Shown here piece after piece: positions 1 through 5,731 of a stretch of 6,327 nt of DNA. The notes beneath the pieces are model-generated. The model was not told the DNA's origin, did no database searches, and worked only from the letters and a program-made list of their open reading frames with translations. The stretch lies in assembly GCA_003523225.1 (NCBI GenBank), contig DPGK01000009.1:1-6327 (forward strand). The letters run 5' to 3'. The translations under genes and the position numbers were made by a program. The stretch is from Clostridiales bacterium. GTDB taxonomy: Bacteria > Bacillota > Clostridia > Oscillospirales > CAG-272. Positions within the stretch are counted from its first letter, which is position 1, and every line of letters begins with the position of its first letter.

Positions 1-35
1 AACGATATTTTCACTTGTGTAAGATGAAGAATGGA
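1..35 (+). repeat. Degenerate direct repeat, copy 1
   Basis: This stretch aligns without gaps to 238-272 with 29 of 35 bases identical; the last 13 bases, ending ATGAAGAATGGA, are the same in both. The two copies are 237 bases apart. Copy 1 is followed by the palindromic element at 41-88, and copy 2 by one arm of the 32-bp inverted repeat. It may extend left of the window. Function is unknown; it looks like part of a dispersed intergenic repeat. Confidence 0.65.
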
Positions 36-40
36 TTCAG

Positions 41-88
41 GTAGGGGCGAGCATCGCTCGTACGCGGACTGCCAATGGCAGCCCCTAC
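41..88. repeat. 48-bp palindromic element with nested hairpins
   Basis: The ends are perfect 8-base inverted repeats, GTAGGGGC (41-48) and GCCCCTAC (81-88). Inside are two smaller perfect hairpins: CGAGC-ATC-GCTCG (48-60) and TGCCA-A-TGGCA (70-80). The whole can fold into an outer stem carrying two arms. This design resembles small REP/MITE-like intergenic palindromes. No coding capacity or flanking target duplication is obvious. A pyrimidine-rich tract with six T follows at 108-113, so weak terminator activity on the plus strand is possible but unproven. Confidence 0.6.
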
Positions 89-132
89 TTTCTTATCTCA
101 CTGCTCTTTTTTACGTTGATTATTTACCCGAA

Positions 133-189
133 CGGACTATTGTGCGGCATGACTTTGTCCTCCTCATCCTCTTCCCACGCTGGAGAAGG
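133..189 (+). repeat. Long inverted repeat, left copy of module A
   Basis: The 57 bases match the reverse complement of 6271-6327 with 54 identities and no gaps. The right copy runs to the very end of the window, so the repeat may be longer than seen. Bases 160-191 are also one arm of a local inverted repeat with 280-311. A second shared block (314-341 with 6213-6240) follows in the same relative order. The two window ends therefore carry related composite repeats in opposite orientation. Confidence 0.85.
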
Positions 190-191
190 CT
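160..191 (+). repeat. 32-bp perfect inverted repeat, left arm
   Basis: Bases 160-191 are the exact reverse complement of 280-311, with an 88-base spacer. The core reads CACGCTGGAGAAGG on the plus strand. A third, slightly diverged copy of this motif sits at about 6271-6300. The arms could form a long cruciform or RNA stem, but the large spacer argues against a simple terminator. Confidence 0.85.
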
Positions 192-237
192 TTTTGTTTT
201 TGCATATTATTTTGTTCAGTTTTCTAAACTGCGGATT

Positions 238-272
238 AATGATATTTTCAGTTTTATGGGATGAAGAATGGA
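238..272 (+). repeat. Degenerate direct repeat, copy 2
   Basis: Second copy of the repeat at 1-35 (29 of 35 identical, same orientation). It lies inside the spacer between the two arms of the 32-bp inverted repeat. This suggests that several repeat modules have been nested or duplicated here. Confidence 0.65.
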
Positions 273-279
273 GTTAATC

Positions 280-311
280 AGCCTTCTCCAGCGTGGGAAG
301 AGGATGAGGAG
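280..311 (-). repeat. 32-bp perfect inverted repeat, right arm
   Basis: Partner arm of 160-191, identical in reverse complement. The spacer between the arms contains the second copy of the 35-base direct repeat and a small hairpin CAGTTT-TCT-AAACTG (217-231). Confidence 0.85.
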
Positions 312-313
312 AT

Positions 314-341
314 CAGATTAATGTTGCACGTCATTCAGTGC
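314..341 (+). repeat. Inverted repeat module B, left copy
   Basis: These 28 bases match the reverse complement of 6213-6240 with 25 identities. Together with module A (133-189), the order A then B is kept at both window ends. The stretch between the modules differs: 124 bases on the left, 30 on the right. Confidence 0.7.
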
Positions 342-401
342 ATCAAAAAGCAATAATCTGTCATGTTACGGTTTGCTCCCGCCGGGACAAACGGCACGAT
401 T

Positions 402-430
402 AAAAAAGCGGCGGGAGACAAGCTCCCGCC
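402..430 (-). terminator. Intrinsic terminator for the leftward transcript
   Basis: Read on the minus strand this is GGCGGGAG, loop CTTGT, CTCCCGCC, then GC and six T (407 down to 402). An 8-bp all-perfect GC-rich stem with a 5-base loop followed closely by a U-tract is the classic rho-independent layout. It lies about 235 bases past the stop of the surface-protein gene and faces the right way to end its mRNA. The same CGGCGGGAG arm can also pair with CTCCCGCCG at 376-384, so an alternative larger fold exists. Confidence 0.6.
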
Positions 431-587
431 ACACGGGTTGTTGGATGATCGGATAAATTTGCAATCTAACTCCGCCCCACCCCATACCGTCCTGATCCCG
501 GGTTGCGGCGGACGAATGGATACCATTAGTTATGATGTCTTTTCTTTTATTTTTCTTCACTCTTAACTTTACAGATCCCACAGCAAA

Positions 588-629
588 GGGCTGAGCCATT
601 CGCTTACTGATAAGCTTATGACTCAGCCC
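588..629 (-). terminator. Possible first terminator hairpin after the surface-protein gene
   Basis: On the minus strand the arms GGGCTGAGTCAT and ATGGCTCAGCCC form a 12-bp stem with one G-U pair, around an 18-base loop that has its own small CTTA/TAAG hairpin. On the plus strand the wobble becomes a C-A mismatch, so the fold favours minus-strand RNA. It starts 37 bases past the stop at 666. Only three T follow the stem, so it could be an mRNA 3'-end stabiliser rather than a strong terminator. Confidence 0.4.
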
Positions 630-665
630 CATTGTTAACCTTTGGCGTTCAGCCGCAGGTCGGGT

Positions 666-2093
666 TTATTTCTTTTTGCAGACAACGGCTGTGCCGAAGA
701 TGGCAACAAGCGCTACTGCGGCATATGCCACGGAAGAACCGCAGCCCTTCTTTTCGGCAGGAGCGGCAGTGGTTTCGTCTCCCCCGGGAGCTTCGGTACC
801 ATCAGCAGTGGTTTCCGGCGCCTTGGTGGTCTCGGGAGCCTTGCTGGTCTCGGGCTTTTTGGTGGTTTCGGGCTTTGCGGTAGTCACTTCATCAGCAAAC
901 AGCGGCTCAACGGTTATTGTGCCGGCAGCGGAAGCGGTAAAGGTCGTTCCGGGCTGGTATGTAGTACCGTTGATATTGAAGCCGGTAAGGACCTGACCGT
1001 CGCGGTACCAGATCTCGTAGGGCATATACTCTGCATCCTCAGCGGTGGGAAGCTGTACGGTCTCGCCTGCTTTGAACTTGTAGGCAGGCATGGTCAGCTT
1101 CTGAACGTCGGTAAGATAACCGGGGGTAGGATCGCAGTATGTGCCGCAAAGAATGCCGCGGCGGATATCATATGCGTGCTCTTTGTTGGTGATCTCGGTC
1201 AGCAGTGCCGCACCCTCACCCTTGGCGTCAACGGTGTAGTTGAATGTCAGGTTGGCCTGGCTGCTGAGAGAACCCCAGGAATCAAAGTCGTTGTTGATCC
1301 AGAAGACCATATCCTCAAATTCACGGTAGGTCTTCTCATCGTAAATGTTGATATAGCCGTATTTTGCATTCTCGTCTTTGGTGGTATCACCGGTGTTGGC
1401 GGCAAGGTTGAGCATATCGCTGTACTTTGCAATACCGTAGGAACCGCACTTAGAGTTTTTAAGGTTAAAGTTATTGCCGTGTCCGCCGTGCTTTGTGTCG
1501 GAGTTGCCGTCAAAGGCAATGACCTTTACATTGTCGGGGATATTCCAGAAAGAGCGGAAGTCTGCCATCGACATACCTTTGCCCTCATTGAACATAGCAA
1601 GATATGCTTCAAAATACATGCACCATACAACAACGCACTCGCCCGGCTCGATGAAGAAGGTCTCGGGGTTGGTGGGCAGATTGGAAAGATCACCTACCGG
1701 CTTTTCGTTGTCGGTCCACTGGAGAGTCGAGCCGTCAAGATAGTTGCCGGGCTTGTTCTCCCACTGGTTGTTGGTGAGGAAGGGAGTGATCTCAACGATG
1801 GTGCTTTCATACTGATCATTGCTGGGCTTGTTGCCGTTGTAGGTTATGCAGTAGTCGTAGAGATTGATGGTAACACTTGAATTGTTGTAGATCTCAAAGA
1901 ACTCAAAGGGGTCTTTTCCGTCTGTATAACCGGCGATACCGTTTCCGCTTGTATCGGGGCAGATCTCGGTTATAACAAGGTCAGGCTCTCTGGTCGTCCA
2001 CGCAGGAGCAGCGGCATCTGTTGCGCCGACAAGCGCGGCAGACGCAGATAAAACGATAAGTATTGACAGCATAAGTGCTGTGAGCTTTTTCAT
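666..2093 (-). CDS. Secreted lamin-tail-domain surface protein with C-terminal membrane anchor
   Basis: Product of 475 residues, probably exported and held at the cell surface; its ligand or substrate is unknown. Residues 1-24 are a signal peptide (MKKLTALM, hydrophobic core, likely cut after VGA). Residues about 38-327 look like a lamin tail domain (LTD) with a long insertion: DLVITEI at 38-44, then FEFFEIYNNS, a central IEPGECVVVW strand, and the typical closing TPG at 323-325. About 332-400 resemble a small Listeria/Bacteroides-type repeat (AGETVQLP, IWYRDGQ, GTTF). Residues 401-447 are a Thr/Pro/Glu/Lys stalk, followed by KKGCGSS, a hydrophobic helix (about 454-472) and KKK. The ATG at 2099 lies only two bases from GGAGG (2106-2102), whereas the ATG at 2093 has an 8-base gap, so I start at 2093. 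LTDs occur in exported nucleases and adhesins, but no nuclease motif is seen. The gene has its own promoter and is divergent from the clpB operon. Confidence 0.85.
   Translation of the reverse strand: MKKLTALMLSILIVLSASAALVGATDAAAPAWTTREPDLVITEICPDTSGNGIAGYTDGKDPFEFFEIYNNSSVTINLYDYCITYNGNKPSNDQYESTIVEITPFLTNNQWENKPGNYLDGSTLQWTDNEKPVGDLSNLPTNPETFFIEPGECVVVWCMYFEAYLAMFNEGKGMSMADFRSFWNIPDNVKVIAFDGNSDTKHGGHGNNFNLKNSKCGSYGIAKYSDMLNLAANTGDTTKDENAKYGYINIYDEKTYREFEDMVFWINNDFDSWGSLSSQANLTFNYTVDAKGEGAALLTEITNKEHAYDIRRGILCGTYCDPTPGYLTDVQKLTMPAYKFKAGETVQLPTAEDAEYMPYEIWYRDGQVLTGFNINGTTYQPGTTFTASAAGTITVEPLFADEVTTAKPETTKKPETSKAPETTKAPETTADGTEAPGGDETTAAPAEKKGCGSSVAYAAVALVAIFGTAVVCKKK
811..882 (-). repeat. 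Four 18-bp tandem repeats coding for the Thr/Pro stalk
   Basis: Four units (811-828, 829-846, 847-864, 865-882) share a GTYTCSGG core at the same phase. Each encodes six residues of a PETTKA-like repeat in the stalk of the surface protein. Because 18 is a multiple of three, gain or loss of a unit would change stalk length without breaking the frame. Such stalks usually span the cell wall and may be glycosylated on Thr; glycosylation here is inference. Confidence 0.8.
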
Positions 2094-2101
2094 TTTCATT
2101 A

Positions 2102-2106
2102 CCTCC
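2102..2106 (-). promoter_or_regulatory. Ribosome binding site that sets the surface-protein start
   Basis: GGAGG on the minus strand, followed by TAATGAAA and then ATG at 2093. The 8-base gap is optimal for this ATG. The upstream ATG at 2099 is only two bases away and would be poorly used. The choice removes two residues (Met-Lys) from the longest open frame. Confidence 0.8.
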
Positions 2107-2127
2107 GTATAAATTGTGCTCGTGAAA

Positions 2128-2156
2128 ATTATACAACATTAACAGATTGATGTCAA
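2128..2156 (-). promoter_or_regulatory. Consensus sigma-A promoter of the surface-protein gene
   Basis: On the minus strand TTGACA (2156-2151), a 17-base spacer and TATAAT (2133-2128) match the housekeeping consensus at every position. Transcription would start near 2121, giving a leader of roughly 28 bases before the ATG at 2093. Confidence 0.85.
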
Positions 2157-2233
2157 GCCGACTTGTGATTTTTTATTCGAAAAAGTGAAAATAATCATTT
2201 TGACCAACATGTTTTGCAACTTTGGGACACTTC

Positions 2234-2252
2234 AAGTAAATTTTATTTACTT
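2234..2252. repeat. Perfect 7-bp inverted repeat between the two promoters
   Basis: AAGTAAA (2234-2240) and TTTACTT (2246-2252) are reverse complements with a 5-base centre. It lies upstream of both promoters, about 62 bases from the rightward -35 box and 78 from the leftward one. It could be a regulator site. It has no T-tract beyond the arm and is too AT-rich to be a good terminator. Confidence 0.35.
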
Positions 2253-2300
2253 CGGCACTGTCTTTGGTTCCTCTGCAAGGCGCAAAAATCGTAAAAAATT

Positions 2301-2330
2301 TTATATAAAATAGTTGACAAGTTATATAAA
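2301..2330 (+). promoter_or_regulatory. Candidate operator: paired TTATATAAA repeats
   Basis: TTATATAAA occurs at 2301-2309 and again at 2322-2330, 21 bases apart, which is about two helical turns. The core TTATATAA is itself a palindrome. One copy ends 4 bases upstream of the -35 box and the other lies in the spacer, so a bound protein would block RNA polymerase. Ribbon-helix-helix repressors usually bind short repeated half-sites over their own promoter. The region is AT-rich, so chance similarity remains possible. Confidence 0.35.
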
Positions 2331-2342
2331 GCGTGATATAAT
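2314..2342 (+). promoter_or_regulatory. Consensus extended -10 promoter of the regulator-clpB operon
   Basis: TTGACA (2314-2319), a 17-base spacer and TATAAT (2337-2342) match the sigma-A consensus perfectly, and TGA just before the -10 box adds an extended -10 TG motif. The start site is expected near 2349. A promoter this strong in front of a DNA-binding protein gene suggests it is held down by a repressor, possibly the product itself. Confidence 0.88.
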
Positions 2343-2391
2343 ATGCTCCGGAGAATGAGGCTTGGGCAGCATTCCCGAAGCACTTAATGAC

Positions 2392-2397
2392 AAGGAG
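2392..2397 (+). promoter_or_regulatory. Ribosome binding site that sets the regulator start
   Basis: AAGGAG at 2392-2397 is 6 bases before the ATG at 2404. The frame stays open upstream to a TTG at 2362, but that codon lies within the leader hairpin and lacks a matching site. The start is therefore the ATG at 2404. Confidence 0.85.
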
Positions 2398-2403
2398 TCC
2401 GTC

Positions 2404-3006
2404 ATGGCAAAGCGTGTATATTCACTTGTGCTCTCGGACGAGGTGGTAGGCGAGGTCGACCGCCTTGCAAGGCGGCTGGGGACCAACCGTTCGGGGCTTA
2501 TAAATCATATTCTCGCCGAATATCTTTCCTGCGACACGTCGGAAAATACCGTAAGGGATATTTTTTCGGCTGTCGAGGAGCTGCTCGGCTCGCGCGAGGT
2601 CTTTCGCGTCGCGGGAGCAGACTCGCGGCTTTGCCTGCGTTCGGCGCTTGACTACAAATACAATCCCACCGTGCGCTACACGGTGGAGCTTTCGTCGGGC
2701 GGCGGCGAGTTCAGAGCCTATCTGCGGACGCAGAACTCACTTCTACTGCTTTACATGACCGCCTTTTTCCGGCTTTGGGCGTCGCTTGACGGTCCGGGCA
2801 GCCGCTGCGGCGAGGACGGCAGCTTTTCGCGCCGCTTTTCACGTGCCGCAACGGCGCGCAGTACCACGGAGGCGGCGGAAAAGATTTCGGAATACGTCGG
2901 CGCTTTTGACGAGGCGATGAAGGCGTATTTTGCGCGGCTCGACGACCCGCGCGCCGCAGAGCAGAGGGTAAGGCAGATTCATTCGGTGCTGGAAAACAGC
3001 ATCTGA
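2404..3006 (+). CDS. Ribbon-helix-helix (CopG/Arc-like) DNA-binding regulator
   Basis: Product of 200 residues. Residues 3-41 fit a ribbon-helix-helix fold: a beta strand KRVYSLVL (3-10), a first helix from SDEVVGEVDRLARRLG (11-26), then the TNRS turn and second helix to Tyr40. Such proteins dimerise and insert the paired strand into the DNA major groove. Residues about 66-129 form a separate region (FRVAG, LRSALDYKYNPTVRYTVEL, FRAYLRTQN, FFRLWASLD) that I do not recognise by function. It may be a sensing or oligomerisation domain; the last 70 residues look helical. The protein is longer than minimal CopG proteins and has no toxin partner beside it, so an antitoxin role is unlikely. It lies 97 bases upstream of clpB on the same strand without a visible terminator, downstream of a consensus promoter with possible operators. 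I infer it represses this operon, but its target is unproven. Confidence 0.82.
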   Translation: MAKRVYSLVLSDEVVGEVDRLARRLGTNRSGLINHILAEYLSCDTSENTVRDIFSAVEELLGSREVFRVAGADSRLCLRSALDYKYNPTVRYTVELSSGGGEFRAYLRTQNSLLLLYMTAFFRLWASLDGPGSRCGEDGSFSRRFSRAATARSTTEAAEKISEYVGAFDEAMKAYFARLDDPRAAEQRVRQIHSVLENSI

Positions 3007-3088
3007 GATATCCGTCGGTGTATTCGCGGAGGACAGCGGAATTTACCTTATTTAATATTTATCATTATCATGCAGACAGATCGTCAAA

Positions 3089-3094
3089 AAGGAG
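3089..3094 (+). promoter_or_regulatory. Ribosome binding site that sets the clpB start
   Basis: AAGGAG at 3089-3094 precedes the ATG at 3104 by 9 bases. The longer open frame begins at a TTG at 3095 that directly abuts the site and cannot be used. Starting at 3104 gives [10 protein letters not shown], the usual ClpB beginning. Confidence 0.88.
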
Positions 3095-3103
3095 TTGATA
3101 TAT

Positions 3104-5725
3104 ATGAATCTTCAGAAATATACACAGAAAAGCATTGAAGCGCTGCGCGCGGCACAGTCTGACGCTACCGAGCGCGGCAACAGCCGACTTGAGCCGGAGC
3201 ACGTTTTTCTGGCGCTGATGCGTCAGGAGGGCGGTCTGATTCCGGAGCTGATAAAAAAGGTCGGCGTTTCGCCGGACGCGGCAATACGGGAGCTTGAGGA
3301 CGCAATAAACAAGCTGCCGCGCGTAAGCGGTCCGGGCGCGGAGGGGCTTTACATCTCCCGCGCCTGCGAGGAGACGCTGAACGCCGCCGAGAATGAAGCT
3401 GAAAAGATGCGGGACGAATATGTCTCGGTCGAGCATATCATGCTCGGGCTGTTCGACAAGCCCTCCGACGCCGTGCGCTCGGTGCTTCGCAGGACCGGAC
3501 TTGACCGCACTGCGTTTCTTGAAGCCCTGCGCTCGGTGCGCGGAAACCGTCAGGTGACCTCCGACGACCCCGAATCCACCTACGACGCACTGAAAAAGTA
3601 CGGTCAGGATCTTGTGGAGCTGGCGCGCGCGCAGAAGCTCGACCCGGTAATAGGGCGTGACGAGGAGATAAGAAACGTCATCCGCATCCTCTCCCGTAAG
3701 ACCAAGAACAACCCCTGCCTTATAGGTGAGCCGGGCGTGGGCAAGACCGCAATAGCCGAGGGACTGGCACAGCGTATAGTGCGCGGCGACGTACCCGAAA
3801 ATCTCAAAGGGCGCACCGTTTTCTCGCTCGATATGGGCGCTCTTATCGCGGGCGCAAAGTTCCGCGGCGAGTTTGAGGAACGTCTTAAAGCCGTACTCGG
3901 CGAGGTCAAGGCAAGCGAGGGCAGGATAATCCTTTTCATCGACGAGGTACACACCATCGTCGGGGCGGGAAAGACCGACGGCGCAATGGACGCGGGCAAT
4001 ATTCTTAAGCCGATGCTGGCGCGCGGCGAAATACACTGCATAGGAGCCACAACGCTTGACGAATACCGCAAATATATCGAGACCGACGCGGCGCTTGAGC
4101 GGCGTTTCCAGCCGGTAATGGTGCCGGAACCGTCGGTTGAGGACACGATCTCCATCCTCCGCGGACTTAAGGAAAGATACGAGGTATACCACGGAGTAAA
4201 GATCCACGACCGCGCGCTGATCGCCGCGGCGACCCTTTCCAACCGTTATATTTCCGACCGTTTTCTGCCCGACAAGGCAATCGACCTTGTCGACGAGGCG
4301 TGCGCCATGATAAAGACCGAAATGGAGTCGATGCCGCAGGAGCTTGACGACGCATCCAGAAGGATCATGCAGCTTGAGATCGAGGAGCAGGCGCTTACCA
4401 AGGAGACAGACAATCTCTCACGCGATCACCTGACGAAGATACGCGCCGAGCTTGCTGAGCTGCGCGAGAGCTTTGGCGCGATGAAGGCAAAGCTTGACAA
4501 CGAAAAAGCCTCGATTGCCCGGGTGCGCACTCTGCGCGCCGACATTGAAAAGACCAACGCCGACATCGAGCGTGCGCAAAACGAGTACGACCTCGGCAAG
4601 GCGGCGGAGCTGAAATACGGAAAGCTGCCGGCACTGCAAAAGGAGCTTTCGGAGCTTGAAAAGACCGTCCGCGCCGATTCCGGCGACTCGCTGCTGCGCG
4701 ACGAGGTCACCGACGACGAGATAGCCCGTATCGTGGCTCGCTGGACAGGAATTCCGGTGTCAAAGATCATGGAAAGCGAGAAAAAGAAGCTGTTGGGGCT
4801 TGAGGACGTGCTTCACCGCCGGGTCATCGGTCAGGACGAAGCTGTCAAAAAGGTCAGCGAGGCAGTCCTGCGCTCCCGCGCGGGCATTCAGGACCCCAAC
4901 CGACCCATCGGCTCATTCCTTTTCCTCGGACCTACCGGTGTCGGCAAGACCGAGCTTGCAAAGGCGCTGGCGGAAGCGCTGTTTGACGACGAAAAAAGCC
5001 TTATACGCATAGACATGAGCGAGTATATGGAAAAATTCTCGGTCTCGCGTCTTATCGGAGCGCCTCCCGGATACGTCGGCTACGACGAAGGCGGACAGCT
5101 CACCGAGGCGGTGCGCCGCAAGCCCTATGCCGTCGTACTGTTCGATGAGATTGAAAAGGCTCATCCCGACGTCTTCAATATCCTGCTTCAGGTGCTTGAC
5201 GACGGCAGAATAACCGACAGCCGCGGCAGAACGGTGGACTTCAAAAACACCATAATCATTCTGACCTCCAACCTTGGCTCAGATCTGATACTTGACGGTA
5301 TCACGCCCGACGGTGACATTTCCGAGGAGGCGCGCCGCGGCGTGGGCGAGATACTGCGCCGCAGCTTCCGCCCCGAGTTTCTGAACCGCCTTGACGAGAC
5401 GGTCTTCTACAAGCCGCTGACGCGTGAGAATATCGGCGCGATAGTAGATCTGCAGCTTGCAGACCTCTCACGCCGTCTTGAGGATCGCCAGCTTCACATT
5501 CTTGTAAGCGAACCTGCAAAGGCGAAGATCGCCGAAAACGGCTACGATCCGGTATACGGCGCGCGCCCGCTCAAGAGGTATATTCAGTCCGTTATCGAGA
5601 CTCTTATCGCAAAGACGGTGATAGCGGATGACCCGATGCCTGACAGCACCATAGTAATTGACGCTTCCGACAGCGGCGAAGGCTTTGCCGCAAGCGTGCA
5701 GGCTCCGCCCGCCGGCAACGAATGA
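3104..5725 (+). CDS. clpB: ATP-dependent disaggregase ClpB (Hsp100)
   Basis: Cytoplasmic hexameric AAA+ chaperone that threads aggregated proteins through its pore, working with DnaK, DnaJ and GrpE. Length 873 residues, typical for the family. It has two Clp N repeats (about 1-145). NBD1 carries Walker A GEPGVGKT (208-215), pore loop GAKFRG (250-255), Walker B IILFIDE (275-281) and arginine fingers R333/R334. A long coiled-coil middle domain spans about 405-522. NBD2 carries Walker A GPTGVGKT (609-616), pore GYVGY (656-660), Walker B VVLFDE (677-682), arginine finger R762 and sensor-2 GAR (819-821). The full middle domain, and the absence of a ClpP-binding IGF-type loop, separate it from ClpA, ClpC and ClpE. 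All catalytic residues are present. The NBD1 pore aromatic is Phe253 rather than the more usual Tyr, a conservative change. No CIRCE or tandem CtsR site precedes it, and only weak promoter-like matches lie in 3007-3103, so it probably relies on the upstream promoter. Confidence 0.98.
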   Translation: MNLQKYTQKSIEALRAAQSDATERGNSRLEPEHVFLALMRQEGGLIPELIKKVGVSPDAAIRELEDAINKLPRVSGPGAEGLYISRACEETLNAAENEAEKMRDEYVSVEHIMLGLFDKPSDAVRSVLRRTGLDRTAFLEALRSVRGNRQVTSDDPESTYDALKKYGQDLVELARAQKLDPVIGRDEEIRNVIRILSRKTKNNPCLIGEPGVGKTAIAEGLAQRIVRGDVPENLKGRTVFSLDMGALIAGAKFRGEFEERLKAVLGEVKASEGRIILFIDEVHTIVGAGKTDGAMDAGNILKPMLARGEIHCIGATTLDEYRKYIETDAALERRFQPVMVPEPSVEDTISILRGLKERYEVYHGVKIHDRALIAAATLSNRYISDRFLPDKAIDLVDEACAMIKTEMESMPQELDDASRRIMQLEIEEQALTKETDNLSRDHLTKIRAELAELRESFGAMKAKLDNEKASIARVRTLRADIEKTNADIERAQNEYDLGKAAELKYGKLPALQKELSELEKTVRADSGDSLLRDEVTDDEIARIVARWTGIPVSKIMESEKKKLLGLEDVLHRRVIGQDEAVKKVSEAVLRSRAGIQDPNRPIGSFLFLGPTGVGKTELAKALAEALFDDEKSLIRIDMSEYMEKFSVSRLIGAPPGYVGYDEGGQLTEAVRRKPYAVVLFDEIEKAHPDVFNILLQVLDDGRITDSRGRTVDFKNTIIILTSNLGSDLILDGITPDGDISEEARRGVGEILRRSFRPEFLNRLDETVFYKPLTRENIGAIVDLQLADLSRRLEDRQLHILVSEPAKAKIAENGYDPVYGARPLKRYIQSVIETLIAKTVIADDPMPDSTIVIDASDSGEGFAASVQAPPAGNE

Positions 5726-5731
5726 CCGGCA

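Larger units (their letters stand above)
1..665. other. Repeat-rich non-coding region
   Basis: I see no credible gene here. The open frames present are short, lack ribosome binding sites and run through repeats. From left to right it holds a degenerate direct repeat (1-35 and 238-272), a palindromic element (41-88), an inverted repeat (160-191 with 280-311), a segment shared with the right end of the window (133-189 and 314-341), two GC-rich hairpins around 376-430, a pyrimidine-rich stretch (about 538-570) and a hairpin at 588-629. The last two hairpin sites lie downstream of the leftward surface-protein gene and are listed as possible terminators. Confidence 0.75.
2094..2403. other. Divergent intergenic control region
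   Basis: AT-rich, with no gene. It holds the leftward promoter (2128-2156) and rightward promoter (2314-2342), whose -35 boxes are 157 bases apart. Between them is a perfect 7-bp hairpin AAGTAAA-TTTTA-TTTACTT (2234-2252). Two TTATATAAA repeats flank the rightward -35 box. The roughly 55-base leader of the rightward transcript has a 7-bp hairpin with one bulge (2360-2381). The remainder, about 2157-2233 and 2253-2300, shows nothing I can interpret. Confidence 0.7.

Noticed and set aside
31..264. A 77-codon open frame at the left end
   Set aside because: It runs through the palindromic element and the inverted-repeat arm, lacks a Shine-Dalgarno, and its sequence is dictated by repeats.
642..1880. 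A 412-codon open frame on the plus strand opposite the surface-protein gene
   Set aside because: It lies wholly antisense to a gene with promoter, ribosome binding site, signal peptide and recognisable domains. Its product is a low-complexity Gly/Val-rich mixture with no ribosome binding site, so it is a by-product of codon bias.
2199..2205. TTTGACC, a possible CtsR half-site
   Set aside because: CtsR needs two heptads in tandem with a 3-base gap. The positions 10 bases either side do not match, and the site is about 900 bases from clpB.
2379..2384. AGCACT, resembling part of a CIRCE arm
   Set aside because: The matching inverted arm (GAGTGCTAA) at a 9-base spacing is absent, so this is a chance hexamer.
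2355..2387. A 10-codon leader-peptide frame (MRLGQHSRST) before the regulator
   Set aside because: The GGAG is only one base from its ATG and the expected transcript start is about 6 bases upstream, so translation is unlikely. The composition shows no attenuation signature.
3042..3071. TTTACC-18-TATCAT as a separate clpB promoter
   Set aside because: The -35 box has four of six matches, the spacer is 18 bases, and an equally poor alternative overlaps it (AGGACA-17-TAATAT at 3030-3058). Neither stands out from AT-rich background, though a weak internal promoter cannot be excluded.
3068..4207. A 379-codon open frame on the minus strand within clpB
   Set aside because: It is antisense to the highly conserved NBD1 coding sequence, has no promoter or start signals, and the product resembles nothing known.
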